Shown piece by piece: positions 20,563 to 35,500 of a stretch of DNA of 64,000 nt. The notes under the pieces are model-generated. The model was not told the DNA's origin and ran no database searches. It saw only the letters and a program-made list of their open reading frames with translations. The DNA is taken from contig OU744723.1 of NCBI GenBank assembly GCA_916613615.1, positions 65,480,239-65,544,238 on the forward strand. Direction: 5' to 3'. Source of the DNA: Steromphala cineraria (Eukaryota; Mollusca; Gastropoda; Trochida; Trochidae). The position numbers and the translations under genes are program-made. The first letter of the stretch is position 1; each line of letters starts with the position of its first letter.

Positions 20563-23500
20563 TGAAGTAGAAGGGTAGGTTAGTACCAGTTCACACCTAC
20601 CGACCCTACAGTACCTTCTCTGTTCCCCCTACCCACACTGGTCCAGTGTCTGAAGTAGAAGGGAAGGTAAGAACCAGTCCACACCCACCGACCCTCCAGT
20701 ACCTTGTCTGTGCCCTCTACCCACACTGGTCCAGTGTCTGAAGTAGAAGGGAAGGTTAGTACAAGTCCACGCCTAACGACCCTGCAGTACCCTGTCTGTT
20801 CCCCCTACCCACACTGGTCCAGTGTCTGAAGTAGAAGGGTAGGTTAGTACCAGTCCACACCTACCGACCCTCCAGTACCTTGTCTGTACCCCCTACCCAC
20901 ACTGGTCCAGTGTCTGAAGTAGAAGGGTAGGTTAGTACCAGTCCACACCTACCAACCCTCCAGTACCTTGTCTGTACCCCCTACCCACACTGGTCCAGTG
21001 TCTGAAGTAGAAGGGTAGGTTAGTACCAGTCCACACCTACCGACCCTCCAGTACCTTGTCTGTACCCCCTACCCACACTGGTCCAGTGTCTGAAGTAGAA
21101 GGGTAGGTTAGTACCAGTCCACACCTACCGACCCTCCAGTACCTTGTCTGTATCCCCTACCCACACTGGTCCAGTGTCTGAAGTAGAAGGGTAGGTTAGT
21201 ACCAGCCCACACCCACCGACCCTCCAGTACCTTGTCTGTACCCCCTACCCACACTGGTCCAGTGTCTGAAGTAGAAGGGTAGGTTAGTACCAGTCCACAC
21301 CCACCGACCCTTCAGTACCTTGTCTGTACCCCCTACCCACACTGGTCCAGTGTCTGAAGTAGAAGGGTAGGTTAGTACCAGTCCACACCTACCGACCCTC
21401 CAGTACCTTGTCTGTACCCCCTACCCACACTGGTCTAGTGTCTGAAGTAGAAGGGTAGGTTAGTACCAGTCCACACCTACCGACCCTCCAGTACCTTGTC
21501 TGTACCCCCTACCCACACTGGTCCAGTGTCTGAAGTAGAAGGGAAGGTTAGTACAAGCCCACACCCACCGACCCTTCAGTACCTTGTCTGTACCCCCTAC
21601 CCACACTGGTCCAGTGTCTGAAGTAGAAGGGTAGGTTAGTACCAGTCCACACCTACCGACCCTCCAGTACCTTGTCTGTACCCCCTACCCACACTGGTCC
21701 AGTGTCTGAAGTAGAAGGGTAGGTTAGTACCAGTCCACACCCACCGACCCTCCAGTACCTTGTCTGTACCCTCTACCCACACTGGTCCAGTGTCTGAAGT
21801 AGAAGGGTAGGTTAGTACCAGTCCACACCTACCGACCCTCGAGTACCTTGTCTGTTCCCCCTACCCACACTGGTCCAGTGTCTGAAGTAGAAGGGTCGGT
21901 TAGTACCAGTCCACACCTACCGACCCTCCAGTACCTTGTCTGTACCCCCTACCCACACTGGTCCAGTGTCTGAAGTAGAAGGGAAGGTTAGTACCAGCCC
22001 ACACCCACCGACCCTCCAGTACCCTGTCTGTACCCCCTACCCACACTGGTCCAGTGTCTGAAGTAGAAGGGTAGGTTAGTACCAGCCCACACCTACCGAC
22101 CCTACAGTACCCTGTCTGTACCCCCTACCCACACTGGTCCAGTGTCTGAAGTAGAAGGGTAGGTTAGTACCAGTCCACACCTACCGACCCTACAGTACCT
22201 TGTCTGTACCCCCTACCCACACTGGTCCAGTGTCTGAAGTAGAAGGGAAGGTTAGTACCAGTCAACACCCACCGACCCTCGAGTACCTTGTCTGTACCCC
22301 CTACCCACACTGGTCCAGTGTCTGAAGTAGAAGGGTAGGTTAGTACCAGCCCACACCTACCGACCCTCCAGTACCTTGTCTGTACCCCCTACCCACACTG
22401 GTCCAGTGTCTGAAGTAGAAGGGTATGTTAGTACCAGTCCACACCTACCGACCCTCCAGTACCCTGTCTGTACCCCCTACCCACACTGGTCCAGTGTCTG
22501 AAGTAGAAGGGTAGGTTAGTACCAGCCCACACCTACCGACCCTACAGTACCCTGTCTGTACCCCCTACCCACACTGGTCCAGTGTCTGAAGTAGAAGGGT
22601 AGGTTAGTACCAGTCCACACCTACCGACCCTACAGTACCTTGTCTGTACCCCCTACCCACACTGGTCCAGTGTCTGAAGTAGAAGGGAAGGTTAGTACCA
22701 GTCAACACCCACCGACCCTCGAGTACCTTGTCTGTACCCCCTACCCACACTGGTCCAGTGTCTGAAGTAGAAGGGTAGGTTAGTACCAGTCCACACCTAC
22801 CGACCCTCGAGTACCTTGTCTGTTCCCCCTACCCACACTGGTCCAGTGTCTGAAGTAGAAGGGTCGGTTAGTACCAGTCCACACCTACCGACCCTCCAGT
22901 ACCTTGTCTGTACCCCCTACCCACACTGGTCCAGTGTCTGAAGTAGAAGGGAAGGTTAGTACCAGCCCACACCCACCGACCCTCCAGTACCCTGTCTGTA
23001 CCCCCTACCCACACTGGTCCAGTGTCTGAAGTAGAAGGGTAGGTTAGTACCAGCCCACACCTACCGACCCTACAGTACCCTGTCTGTACCCCCTACCCAC
23101 ACTGGTCCAGTGTCTGAAGTAGAAGGGTAGGTTAGTACCAGTCCACACCTACCGACCCTACAGTACCTTGTCTGTACCCCCTACCCACACTGGTCCAGTG
23201 TCTGAAGTAGAAGGGAAGGTTAGTACCAGTCAACACCCACCGACCCTCGAGTACCTTGTCTGTACCCCCTACCCACACTGGTCCAGTGTCTGAAGTAGAA
23301 GGGTAGGTTAGTACCAGCCCACACCTACCGACCCTCCAGTACCTTGTCTGTACCCCCTACCCACACTGGTCCAGTGTCTGAAGTAGAAGGGTATGTTAGT
23401 ACCAGTCCACACCTACCGACCCTCCAGTACCCTGTCTGTACCCCCTACCCACACTGGTCCAGTGTCTGAAGTAGAAGGGTAGGTTAGTACCAGCCCACAC

Positions 23501-26500
23501 CTACCGACCCTACAGTACCCTGTCTGTACCCCCTACCCACACTGGTCCAGTGTCTGAAGTAGAAGGGTAGGTTAGTACCAGTCCACACCTACCGACCCTA
23601 CAGTACCTTGTCTGTACCCCCTACCCACACTGGTCCAGTGTCTGAAGTAGAAGGGAAGGTTAGAACCAGTCAACACCCACCGACCCTCGAGTACCTTGTC
23701 TGTTCCCCCTACCCACACTGGTCCAGTGTCTGAAGTAGAAGGGTAGGTTAGTACCAGCCCACACCTACCGACTCTACAGTACCTTGTCTGTACCCCCTAC
23801 CCACACTGGTCCAGTGTCTGAAGAAGAAGGGTAGGTTAGTACCAGTCCACACCCACCGACCCTCCAGTACCTTGTCTGTTCCCCCTACCCACACTGGTCC
23901 AGTGTCTGAAGTAGAAGGGTAGGTTAGTACCAGTCCACACCTACCGACCCTACAGTACCTTCTCTGTTCCCCCTACCCACACTGGTCCAGTGTCTGAAGT
24001 AGAAGGGAAGGTAAGCACCAGTCCACACCCACCGACCCTCCAGTACCTTGTCTGTGCCCTCTACCCACACTGGTCCAGTGTCTGAAGTAGAAGGGAAGGT
24101 TAGTACAAGTCCACGCCTAACGACCCTCCAGTACCCTGTCTGTTCCCCCTACCCACACTGGTCCAGTGTCTGAAGTAGAAGGGTAGGTTAGTACCAGTCC
24201 ACACCTACCGACCCTCCAGTACCTTGTCTGTACCCCCTACCCACACTGGTCCAGTGTCTGAAGTAGAAGGGTAGGTTAGTACCAGTCCACACCTACCAAC
24301 CCTCCAGTACCTTGTCTGTACCCCCTACCCACACTGGTCCAGTGTCTGAAGTAGAAGGGTAGGTTAGTACCAGTCCACACCTACCGACCCTCCAGTACCT
24401 TGTCTGTACCCCCTACCCACACTGGTCCAGTGTCTGAAGTAGAAGGGTAGGTTAGTACCAGTCCACACCTACCGACCCTCCAGTACCTTGTCTGTACCCC
24501 CTACCCACACTGGTCCAGTGTCTGAAGTAGAAGGGTAGGTTAGTACCAGTCCACACCCACCGACCCTTCAGTACCTTGTCTGTACCCCCTACCCACACTG
24601 GTCCAGTGTCTGAAGTAGAAGGGTAGGTTAGTACCAGTCCACACCTACCGACCCTCCAGTACCTTGTCTGTACCCCCTACCCACACTGGTCCAGTGTCTG
24701 AAGTAGAAGGGTAGGTTAGTACCAGTCCACACCTACCGACCCTCCAGTACCTTGTCTGTACCCCCTACCCACACTGGTCCAGTGTCTGAAGTAGAAGGGA
24801 AGGTTAGTACAAGCCCACACCCACCGGCCCTTCAGTACCTTGTCTGTATCCCCTACCCACACTGGTCCAGTGTCTGAAGTAGAAGGGTAGGTTAGTACCA
24901 GCCCACACCCACCGACCCTCCAGTACCTTGTCTGTACCCCCTACCCACACTGGTCCAGTGTCTGAAGTAGAAGGGTAGGTTAGTACCAGTCCACACCCAC
25001 CGACCCTTCAGTACCTTGTCTGTACCCCCTACCCACACTGGTCCAGTGTCTGAAGTAGAAGGGTAGGTTAGTACCAGTCCACACCTACCGACCCTCCAGT
25101 ACCTTGTCTGTACCCCCTACCCACACTGGTCCAGTGTCTGAAGTAGAAGGGTAGGTTAGTACCAGTCCACACCTACCGACCCTCCAGTACCTTGTCTGTA
25201 CCCCCTACCCACACTGGTCCAGTGTCTGAAGTAGAAGGGAAGGTTAGTACAAGCCCACACCCACCGACCCTTCAGTACCTTGTCTGTACCCCCTACCCAC
25301 ACTGGTCCAGTGTCTGAAGTAGAAGGGTAGGTTAGTACCAGTCCACACCTACCGACCCTCCAGTACCTTGTCTGTACCCCCTACCCACACTGGTCCAGTG
25401 TCTGAAGTAGAAGGGTAGGTTAGTACCAGTCCACACCCACCGACCCTCCAGTACCTTGTCTGTACCCTCTACCCACACTGGTCCAGTGTCTGAAGTAGAA
25501 GGGTAGGTTAGTACCAGTCCACACCTACCGACCCTCGAGTACCTTGTCTGTTCCCCCTACCCACACTGGTCCAGTGTCTGAAGTAGAAGGGTCGGTTAGT
25601 ACCAGTCCACACCTACCGACCCTCCAGTACCTTGTCTGTACCCCCTACCCACACTGGTCCAGTGTCTGAAGTAGAAGGGAAGGTTAGTACCAGCCCACAC
25701 CCACCGACCCTCCAGTACCCTGTCTGAACCCCCTACCCACACTGGTCCAGTGTCTGAAGTAGAAGGGTAGGTTAGTACCAGCCCACACCTACCGACCCTA
25801 CAGTACCTTGTCTGTACCCCCTACCCACACTGGTCCAGTGTCTGAAGTAGAAGGGTAGGTTAGTACCAGTCCACATCTACCGACCCTACAGTACCTTGTC
25901 TGTACCCCCTACCCACACTGGTCCAGTGTCTGAAGTAGAAGGGAAGGTTAGTACCAGTCAACACCCACCGACCCTCGAGTACCTTGTCTGTACCCCCTAC
26001 CCACACTGGTCCAGTGTCTGAAGTAGAAGGGTAGGTTAGTACCAGCCCACACCTACCGACCCTCCAGTACCCTGTCTGTACCCCCTACCCACACTGGTCC
26101 AGTGTCTGAAGTAGAAGGGTAGGTTAGTACCAGCCCACACCTACCGACCCTACAGTACCCTGTCTGTACCCCCTACCCACACTGGTCCAGTGTCTGAAGT
26201 AGAAGGGTAGGTTAGTACCAGTCCACACCTACCGACCCTACAGTACCTTGTCTGTACCCCCTACCCACACTGGTCCAGTGTCTGAAGTAGAAGGGAAGGT
26301 TAGTACCAGTCAACACCCACCGACCCTCGAGTACCTTGTCTGTACCCCCTACCCACACTGGTCCAGTGTCTGAAGTAGAAGGGTAGGTTAGTACCAGTCC
26401 ACACCTACCGACCCTCGAGTACCTTGTCTGTTCCCCCTACCCACACTGGTCCAGTGTCTGAAGTAGAAGGGTCGGTTAGTACCAGTCCACACCTACCGAC

Positions 26501-29500
26501 CCTCCAGTACCTTGTCTGTACCCCCTACCCACACTGGTCCAGTGTCTGAAGTAGAAGGGAAGGTTAGTACCAGCCCACACCCACCGACCCTCCAGTACCC
26601 TGTCTGTACCCCCTACCCACACTGGTCCAGTGTCTGAAGTAGAAGGGTAGGTTAGTACCAGCCCACACCTACCGACCCTACAGTACCCTGTCTGTACCCC
26701 CTACCCACACTGGTCCAGTGTCTGAAGTAGAAGGGTAGGTTAGTACCAGTCCACACCTACCGACCCTACAGTACCTTGTCTGTACCCCCTACCCACACTG
26801 GTCCAGTGTCTGAAGTAGAAGGGAAGGTTAGTACCAGTCAACACCCACCGACCCTCGAGTACCTTGTCTGTACCCCCTACCCACACTGGTCCAGTGTCTG
26901 AAGTAGAAGGGAAGGTTAGTACCAGTCAACACCCACCGACCCTCGAGTACCTTGTCTGTACCCCCTACCCACACTGGTCCAGTGTCTGAAGTAGAAGGGT
27001 AGGTTAGTACCAGCCCACACCTACCGACCCTCCAGTACCTTGTCTGTACCCCCTACCCACACTGGTCCAGTGTCTGAAGTAGAAGGGTATGTTAGTACCA
27101 GTCCACACCTACCGACCCTCCAGTACCCTGTCTGTACCCCCTACCCACACTGGTCCAGTGTCTGAAGTAGAAGGGTAGGTTAGTACCAGCCCACACCTAC
27201 CGACCCTACAGTACCCTGTCTGTACCCCCTACCAACACTGGTCCAGTGTCTGAAGTAGAAGGGTAGGTTAGTACCAGTCCACACCTACCGACCCTACAGT
27301 ACCTTGTCTGTACCCCCTACCCACACTGGTCCAGTGTCTGAAGTAGAAGGGAAGGTTAGTACCAGTCAACACCCACCGACCCTCGAGTACCTTGTCTGTA
27401 CCCCCTACCCACACTGGTCCAGTGTCTGAAGTAGAAGGGTAGGTTAGTACCAGCCCACACCTACCGACCCTCCAGTACCTTGTCTGTACCCCCTACCCAC
27501 ACTGGTCCAGTGTCTGAAGTAGAAGGATAGGTTAGTACCAGTCCACACCCACCGACCCTCCAGTACCTTGTATGTACCCCCTACCCTCACTGGTCCAGTG
27601 TCTGAAGTAGAAGGGTATGTTAGAACCAGTCCACACCCACCAACCCTCGAGTACCTTGTCTGTACCCCCTACCCACACTGGTCCAGTGTCTGAAGTAGAA
27701 GGGTAGGTTAGTACCACTCCACACCTACCGACCCTCCAGTACCTTGTCTGTACCCCCTACCCACACTGGTCCAGTGTCTGAAGTAGAAGGGTAGGTTAGT
27801 ACCAGTCCACACCTACCGACCCTCCAGTACCTTGTCTGTACCCCCTACCCACACTGGTCCAGTGTCTGAAGTAGAAGGGTAGGTTAGTACCAGTCCACAC
27901 CTACCGATCCTACAGTACCTTGTCTGTACCCCCTACCCACACTGGTCCAGTGTCTGAAGTAGAAGGGTAGGTTAGTACAAGTCCACGCCTACCGACCCTC
28001 CAGTACCTTGTCTGTACCCCCTACCCACACTGGTCCAGTGTCTGAAGTAGAAGGGTAGGTTAGTACAAGTCCACACCCACCGACCCTCCAGTACCTTGTC
28101 TGTACCCTCTACCCACACTGGTCCAGTGTCTGAAGTAGAAGGGTTGGTTAGTACCAGCCCACACCTACCGACCCTCCAGTACCTTGTCTGTATCCCCTAC
28201 CCACACTGGTCCAGTGTCTGAAGTAGAAGGGTATGTTAGTACCAGTCCACACCTACCGACCCTCCAGTACCCTGTCTGTACCCCCTACCCACACTGGTCC
28301 AGTGTCTGAAGTAGAAGGGAAGGTTAGTACCAGCCCACACCCACCGACCCTTTAGTACCTTGTCTGTACCCCCTACCCACACTGGTCCAGTGTCTGAAGT
28401 AGAAGGATAGGTTAGTACCAGTCAACACCCACCGACCCTCCAGTACCTTGTCTGTTCCCCCTACCCACACTGGTCCAGTGTCTGAAGTAGAAGGGTAGGT
28501 TAGTACCAGTCCACACCTACCGACCCTCCAGTACCTTGTTTGTACCCCCTACCCACACTGGTCCAGTGTCTGAAGTAGAAGGGTAGGTTAGTACCAGTCC
28601 ACACCTACCGACCCTACAGTACCTTGTCTGTACCCCCTACCCACACTGGTCCAGTGTCTGAAGTAGAAGGGAAGGTTAGAACCAGTCAACACCCACCGAC
28701 CCTCGAGTACCTTGTCTGTTCCCCCTACCCACACTGGTCCAGTGTCTGAAGTAGAAGGGTAGGTTAGTACCAGCCCACACCTACCGACCCTACAGTACCT
28801 TGTCTGTACCCCCTACCCACACTGGTCCAGTGTCTGAAGAAGAAGGGTAGGTTAGTACCAGTCCACACCTACCGACCCTACAGTACCCTGTCTGTACCCC
28901 CTACCCACACTGGTCCAGTGTCTGAAGTAGAAGGGTAGGTAAGTACCAGTCCACACCCACCGACCCTCGAGTACCTTGTCTGTACCCCCTACCCACACTG
29001 GTCCAGTGTCTGAAGTAGAAGGGTAGGTTAGTACCAGCCCACACCTACCGACCCTCCAGTACCTTGTCTGTACCCCCTACCCACACTGGTCCAGTGTCTG
29101 AAGTAGAAGGATAGGTTAGTACCAGTCCACACCCACCGACCCTCCAGTACCTTGTATGTACCCCCTACCCTCACTGGTCCAGTGTCTGAAGTAGAAGGGT
29201 ATGTTAGAACCAGTCCACACCCACCAACCCTCGAGTACCTTGTCTGTACCCCCTACCCACACTGGTCCAGTGTCTGAAGTAGAAGGGTAGGTTAGTACCA
29301 GTCCACACCTACCGACCCTCCAGTACCTTGTCTGTACCCCCTACCCACACTGGTCCAGTGTCTGAAGTAGAAGGGTAGGTTAGTACCAGTCCACACCTAC
29401 CGACCCTCCAGTACCTTGTCTGTACCCCCTACCCACACTGGTCCAGTGTCTGAAGTAGAAGGGTAGGTTAGTACCAGTCCACACCTACCGACCCTCCAGT

Positions 29501-32500
29501 ACCTTGTTTGTACCCCCTACCCACACTGGTCCAGTGTCTGAAGTAGAAGGGTAGGTTAGTACCAGTCCACACCTACCGACCCTACAGTACCTTGTCTGTA
29601 CCCCCTACCCACACTGGTCCAGTGTCTGAAGTAGAAGGGAAGGTTGGAACCAGTCAACACCCACCGACCCTCGAGTACCTTGTCTGTTCCCCCTACCCAC
29701 ACTGGTCCAGTGTCTGAAGTAGAAGGGTAGGTTAGTACAAGTCCACGCCTAACGACCCTCCAGTACCCTGTCTGTACCCCCTACCCACACTGGTCCAGTG
29801 TCTAAAGTAGAAGGGTTGGTTAGTACAAGTCCCCACCTACCGACCCTCCAGTACCTTGTCTGTACCCCCTACCCACACTGGTCCAGTGTCTGAAGTAGAA
29901 GGGTAGGTTAGTACAAGTCCACACCCACCGACCCTCCAGTACCTTGTCTGTACCCTCTACCCACACTGGTCCAGTGTCTGAAGTAGAAGGGTTGGTTAGT
30001 ACCAGCCCACACCTACCGACCCTCCAGTACCTTGTCTGTACCCCCTACCCACACTGGTCCAGTGTCTGAAGTAGAAGGGTATGTTAGTACCAGTCCACAC
30101 CTACCGACCCTCCACTACCCTGTCTGTACCCCCTACCCACACTGGTCCAGTGTCTGAAGTAGAAGGGAAGGTTAGTACCAGCCCACACCCACCGACCCTT
30201 CAGTACCTTGTCTGTACCCCCTACCCACACTGGTCCAGTGTCTGAAGTAGAAGGGAAGGTTAGTACCAGTCCACACCCACCAACCCTCCAGTACCCTGTC
30301 TGTACCCCCTACCCACACTGGTCCAGTGTCTGAAGTAGAAGGGTATGTTAGTACCAGTCCACACCTACCGACCCTCCAGTACCTTGTCTGTACCCCCTAC
30401 CCACACTGGTCCAGTGTCTGAAGTAGAAGGGTAGGTTAGTACCAGCCCACACCCACCCACCCTCCAGTACCTTGTCTGTACCCCCTACCCACACTGGTCC
30501 AGTGTCTGAAGTAGAAGGGTATGTTAGTACCAGTCCACACCTACCGACCCTCCAGTACCTTGTATGTACCCCCTACCCACACTGGTCCAGTGTCTGAAGT
30601 AGAAGGGTAGCTTAGTACAAGTCCACACCTACCGACCCTCCAGTACATTGTCTGTACCCCCTACCCACACTGGTCCAGTGTCTGAAGAAGAAGGGTAGGT
30701 TAGTACCAGTCCACACCTACCGACCCTCCAGTACCTTGTCTGTACCCCCTACCCACACTGGTCCAGTGTCTGAAGTAGAAGGGTAGGTTAGTACAAGTCC
30801 ACGCCTAACGACCCTCCGGTACCCTGTCTGTATCCCCTACCCACACTGGTCCAGTGTCTGAAGTAGAAGGGTAGGTTAGTACAAGTCCACAACCACCGAC
30901 CCTCCAGTACCCTGTCTGTACCCCCTCCCCACACTGGTCCAGTGTCTGAAGTAGAAGGGTTGGTTAGTACCAGTCCACACCTACCGACCCTTCAGTACCT
31001 GTTCTGTACCCCCTACCCACACTGGTCCATTGTCTGAAGTAGAAGGGTCGGTTAGTACCAGTCCACACCTACCGACCCTCCAGTACCTTGTATGTACCCC
31101 CTACCCTCACTGGTCCAGTGTCTGAAGTAGAAGGGTATGTTAGAACCAGTCCACACCCACCGACCCTCCAGTACCCTGTCTGTACCCCCTACCCACACTG
31201 GTCCAGTGTCTGAAGTAGAAGGGTATGTTAGTACCAGTCCACACCCACCGACCCTCCAGTACCTTGTCTGTATCCCCTACCCACACTGGTCCAGTGTCTG
31301 AAGTAGAAGGGTATGTTAGTACCAGTCCACACCCACCAACCCTCCAGTACCTTGTCTGTACCCCCTACCCACACTGGTCCAGTGTCTGAAGTAGAAGGGT
31401 TGGTTAGTACCAGTCCACACCTACCGACCCTCCAGTACCCTGTCTGTACCCCCTACCCACACTGGTCCAGTGTCTGAAGTAGAAGGGAAGGTTAGTACAA
31501 GTCCACGCCTAATGACCCTCCAGTACCCTGTCTGTACCCCCTACCCACACTGGTCCAGTGTCTGAAGTAGAAGGGTAGGTTAGTACCAGTCCACACCCAC
31601 CGACCCTCCAGTACCCTGTCTGTACCCCCTGCCCACACTGGTCCAGTGTCTGAAGTAGAAGGGAAGGTTAGTACCAGTCCACACCCACCGACCCTCGGGT
31701 ACCCTGTCTGTACCCTCTACCCACACTGTTCCAGTGTCTGAAGTAGAAGGGTAGGTTAGTACCAGTCCACACCCACCGACCCTCGAGTACCCTGTCTGTA
31801 CCCTCTACCCACACTGGTCCAGTGTCTGAAGTAGAAGGGTATGTTAGTACCAGTCCACACCCACCGACCCTCCAGTACCTTGTCTGTATCCCCTACCCAC
31901 ACTGGTCCAGTGTCTGAAGTAGAAGGGTAGGTTAGTACAAGTCCACGCCTAACGACCCTCCAGTACCCTGTCTGTATCCCCTACCCACACTGGTCCAGTG
32001 TCTGAAGAAGAAGGGTAGGTTAGTACCAGTCCATACCTACCGACCCTCCAGTACCTTGTCTGTACCCCCTACCCACACTGGTCCAGTGTCTGAAGTAGAA
32101 GGGTAGGTTAGTACAAGTCCACGCCTAACGACCCTCCAGTACCCTGTCTGTATCCCCTACCCACACTGGTCCAGTGTCTGAAGTAGAAGGGTAGGTTAGT
32201 ACAAGTCCACAACCACCGACCCTCCAGTACCCTGTCTGTACCCCCTCCCCACACTGGTCCAGTGTCTGAAGTAGAAGGGTTGGTTAGTACCAGTCCACAC
32301 CTACCGACCCTTCAGTACCTGTTCTGTACCCCCTACCCACACTGGTCCAGTGTCTGAAGTAGAAGGGTCGGTTAGTACCAGTCCACACCTACCGACCCTC
32401 CAGTACCTTGTATGTACCCCCTACCCTCACTGGTCCAGTGTCTGAAGTAGAAGGGTATGTTAGAACCAGTCCACACCCACCGACCCTCCAGTACCCTGTC

Positions 32501-35500
32501 TGTACCCCCTACCCACACTGGTCCAGTGTCTGAAGTAGAAGGGTATGTTAGTACCAGTCCACACCCACCGACCCTCCAGTACCTTGTCTGTATCCCCTAC
32601 CCACACTGGTCCAGTGTCTGAAGTAGAAGGGTATGTTAGTACCAGTCCACACCCACCAACCCTCCAGTACCTTGTCTGTACCCCCTACCCACACTGGTCC
32701 AGTGTCTGAAGTAGAAGGGTTGGTTAGTACCAGTCCACACCTACCGACCCTCCAGTACCCTGTCTGTACCCCCTACCCACACTGGTCCAGTGTCTGAAGT
32801 AGAAGGGAAGGTTAGTACAAGTCCACGCCTAATGACCCTCCAGTACCCTGTCTGTACCCCCTACCCACACTGGTCCAGTGTCTGAAGTAGAAGGGTAGGT
32901 TAGTACCAGTCCACACCCACCGACCCTCCAGTACCCTGTCTGTACCCCCTACCCACACTGGTCCAGTGTCTGAAGTAGAAGGGAAGGTTAGTACCAGTCC
33001 ACACCCACCGACCCTCGGGTACCCTGTCTGTACCCTCTACCCACACTGTTCCAGTGTCTGAAGTAGAAGGGTAGGTTAGTACCAGTCCACACCCACCGAC
33101 CCTCGAGTACCCTGTCTGTACCCTCTACCCACACTGGTCCAGTGTCTGAAGTAGAAGGGTATGTTAGTACCAGTCCACACCCACCGACCCTCCAGTACCT
33201 TGTCTGTATCCCCTACTCACACTGGTCCAGTGTCTGAAGTAGAAGGGTATGTTAGTACCAGTCCACACCCACCAACCCTCCAGTACCCTGTCTGTACCCC
33301 CTACCCACACTGGTCCAGTGTCTGAAGTAGAAGGGAAGGTTAGTACCAGTCCACACCCACCGACCCTCGAGTACCCTGTCTGTACCCCCTACCCACACTG
33401 GTCCAGTGTCTGAAGTAGAAGGGAAGGTTAGTACCAGTCCACACCCACCGACCCTCGGGTACCCTGTCTGTACCCTCTACCCACACTGTTCCAGTGTCTG
33501 AAGTAGAAGGGTAGGTTAGTACCAGTCCACACCCACCGACCCTCGAGTACCCTGTCTGTACCCTCTACCCACACTGGTCCAGTGTCTGAAGTAGAAGGGT
33601 ATGTTAGTACCAGTCCACACCCACCGACCCTCCAGTACCTTGTCTGTATCCCCTACCCACACTGGTCCAGTGTCTGAAGTAGAAGGGTATGTTAGTACCA
33701 GTCCACACCCACCAACCCTCCAGTACCCTGTCTGTACCCCCTACCCACACTGGTCCAGTGTCTGAAGTAGAAGGGAAGGTTAGTACCAGTCCACACCCAC
33801 CGACCCTCGAGTACCCTGTCTGTACCCTCTACCCACACTGTTCAAGTGTCTGAAGTAGAAGGGTAGGTTAGTACCAGTCCACACCTACCGACCCTCCAGT
33901 ACCTTGTTTGTACCCCCTACCCACACTGGTCCAGTGTCTGAAGTAGAAGGGTAGGTTAGTACCAGTCCACACCTACCGACCCTACAGTACCTTGTCTGTA
34001 CCCCCTACCCACACTGGTCCAGTGTCTGAAGTAGAAGGGTATGTTAGAACCAGTCCACACCCACCAACCCTCCAGTACCTTGTCTGTACCCCCTACCCAC
34101 ACTGGTCCAGTGTCTGAAGTAGAAGGGTAGGTTAGTACCAGTCCACACCCACCAACCCTCCAGTACCCTGTCTGTACCCCCTACTCACACTGGTCCAGTG
34201 TCTGAAGTAGAAGGATAGGTTAGTACCAGTCCACACCTACCGACCCTCCAGTACCTTGTTTGTACCCCCTACCCACACTGGTCCAGTGTCTGAAGTAGAA
34301 GGGTAGGTTAGTACCAGTCCACACCCACCAACCCTCCAGTACCCTGTCTGTACCCCCTACCCACACTGGTCCAGTGTCTAAAGTAGAAGGGTAGGTTAGT
34401 ACCAGTCCACACCCACCAACCCTCCAGTACCCTGTCTGTACCCCCTACCCACACTGGTCCAGTGTCTGAAGTAGAAGGATAGGTTAGTACCAGTCCACAC
34501 CCACCAACCCTCCAGTACCCTGTCTGTACCCCCTACCCACACTGGTCCAGTGTCTGAAGTAGAAGGGTAGGTTAGTACCAGTCCACACCTACCGACCCTC
34601 CAGTACCTTGTCTGTACCTCCTACCCACACTGGTCCAGTGTCTGAAGTAGAAGGGTAGGTTAGTACCAGTCCACACCCACCGACCCTACAGTGTCCTGTC
34701 TGTACCCCCTACCCAATCTGGTCCAGTGTCTGAAGAAGAAGGGTAAGTTAGTACCAGTCCACACCCACCGACCCTCGAGTACCCTGTCTGTACCCCCTAC
34801 CCACACTGGTCCACTGTCTGAAGTAGAAGGGAAGGTTAGTACCAGTCCACACCCACCGACCTTTCAGTACCCTGTCTGTACCCCCTACCCACACTGGTCC
34901 AGTGTCTGAAGTAGAAGGGTAGGTTAGTACCAGTCCACACCCACCGCCCCTACAGTACCCTGTCTGTACCCCCTACCCACACTGGTCCAGTGTTTGAAGT
35001 AGAAGGGTAGGTTAGTACCAGTCCACACCTACCGACCCTCCAGTACCTTGTCTGTATCCCCTACCCACACTGGTCCAGTGTCTGAAGTAGAAGGGTATGT
35101 TAGTACCAGTCCACACCTACCGACCCTCCAGTACCCTTTCTGTACCCCCTACCCAAACTGGTCCAGTGTCTGAAGTAGAAGGGTAGGTTAGTACCAGTCC
35201 ACAACCACCGACCCTCGAGTACCCTGTCTGTACCCTCTACCCACACTGGTCCAGTGTCTGAAGTAGAAGGGTTGGTTAGTACCAGTCCACACCTACCGAC
35301 CCTCGAGTATCTTGTCTGTACCCCCTACCCACACTGGTCCAGTGTCTGAAGTAGAAGGGTATGTTAGTACCAGTCCACACCTACCGACCCTCCAGTACCC
35401 TGTCTGTACCCCCTACCCAAACTGGTCCAGTGTCTGAAGTAGAAGGGTAGGTTAGTACCAGTCCACACCCACCGACCCTCGAGTACCCTGTCTGTACCCT

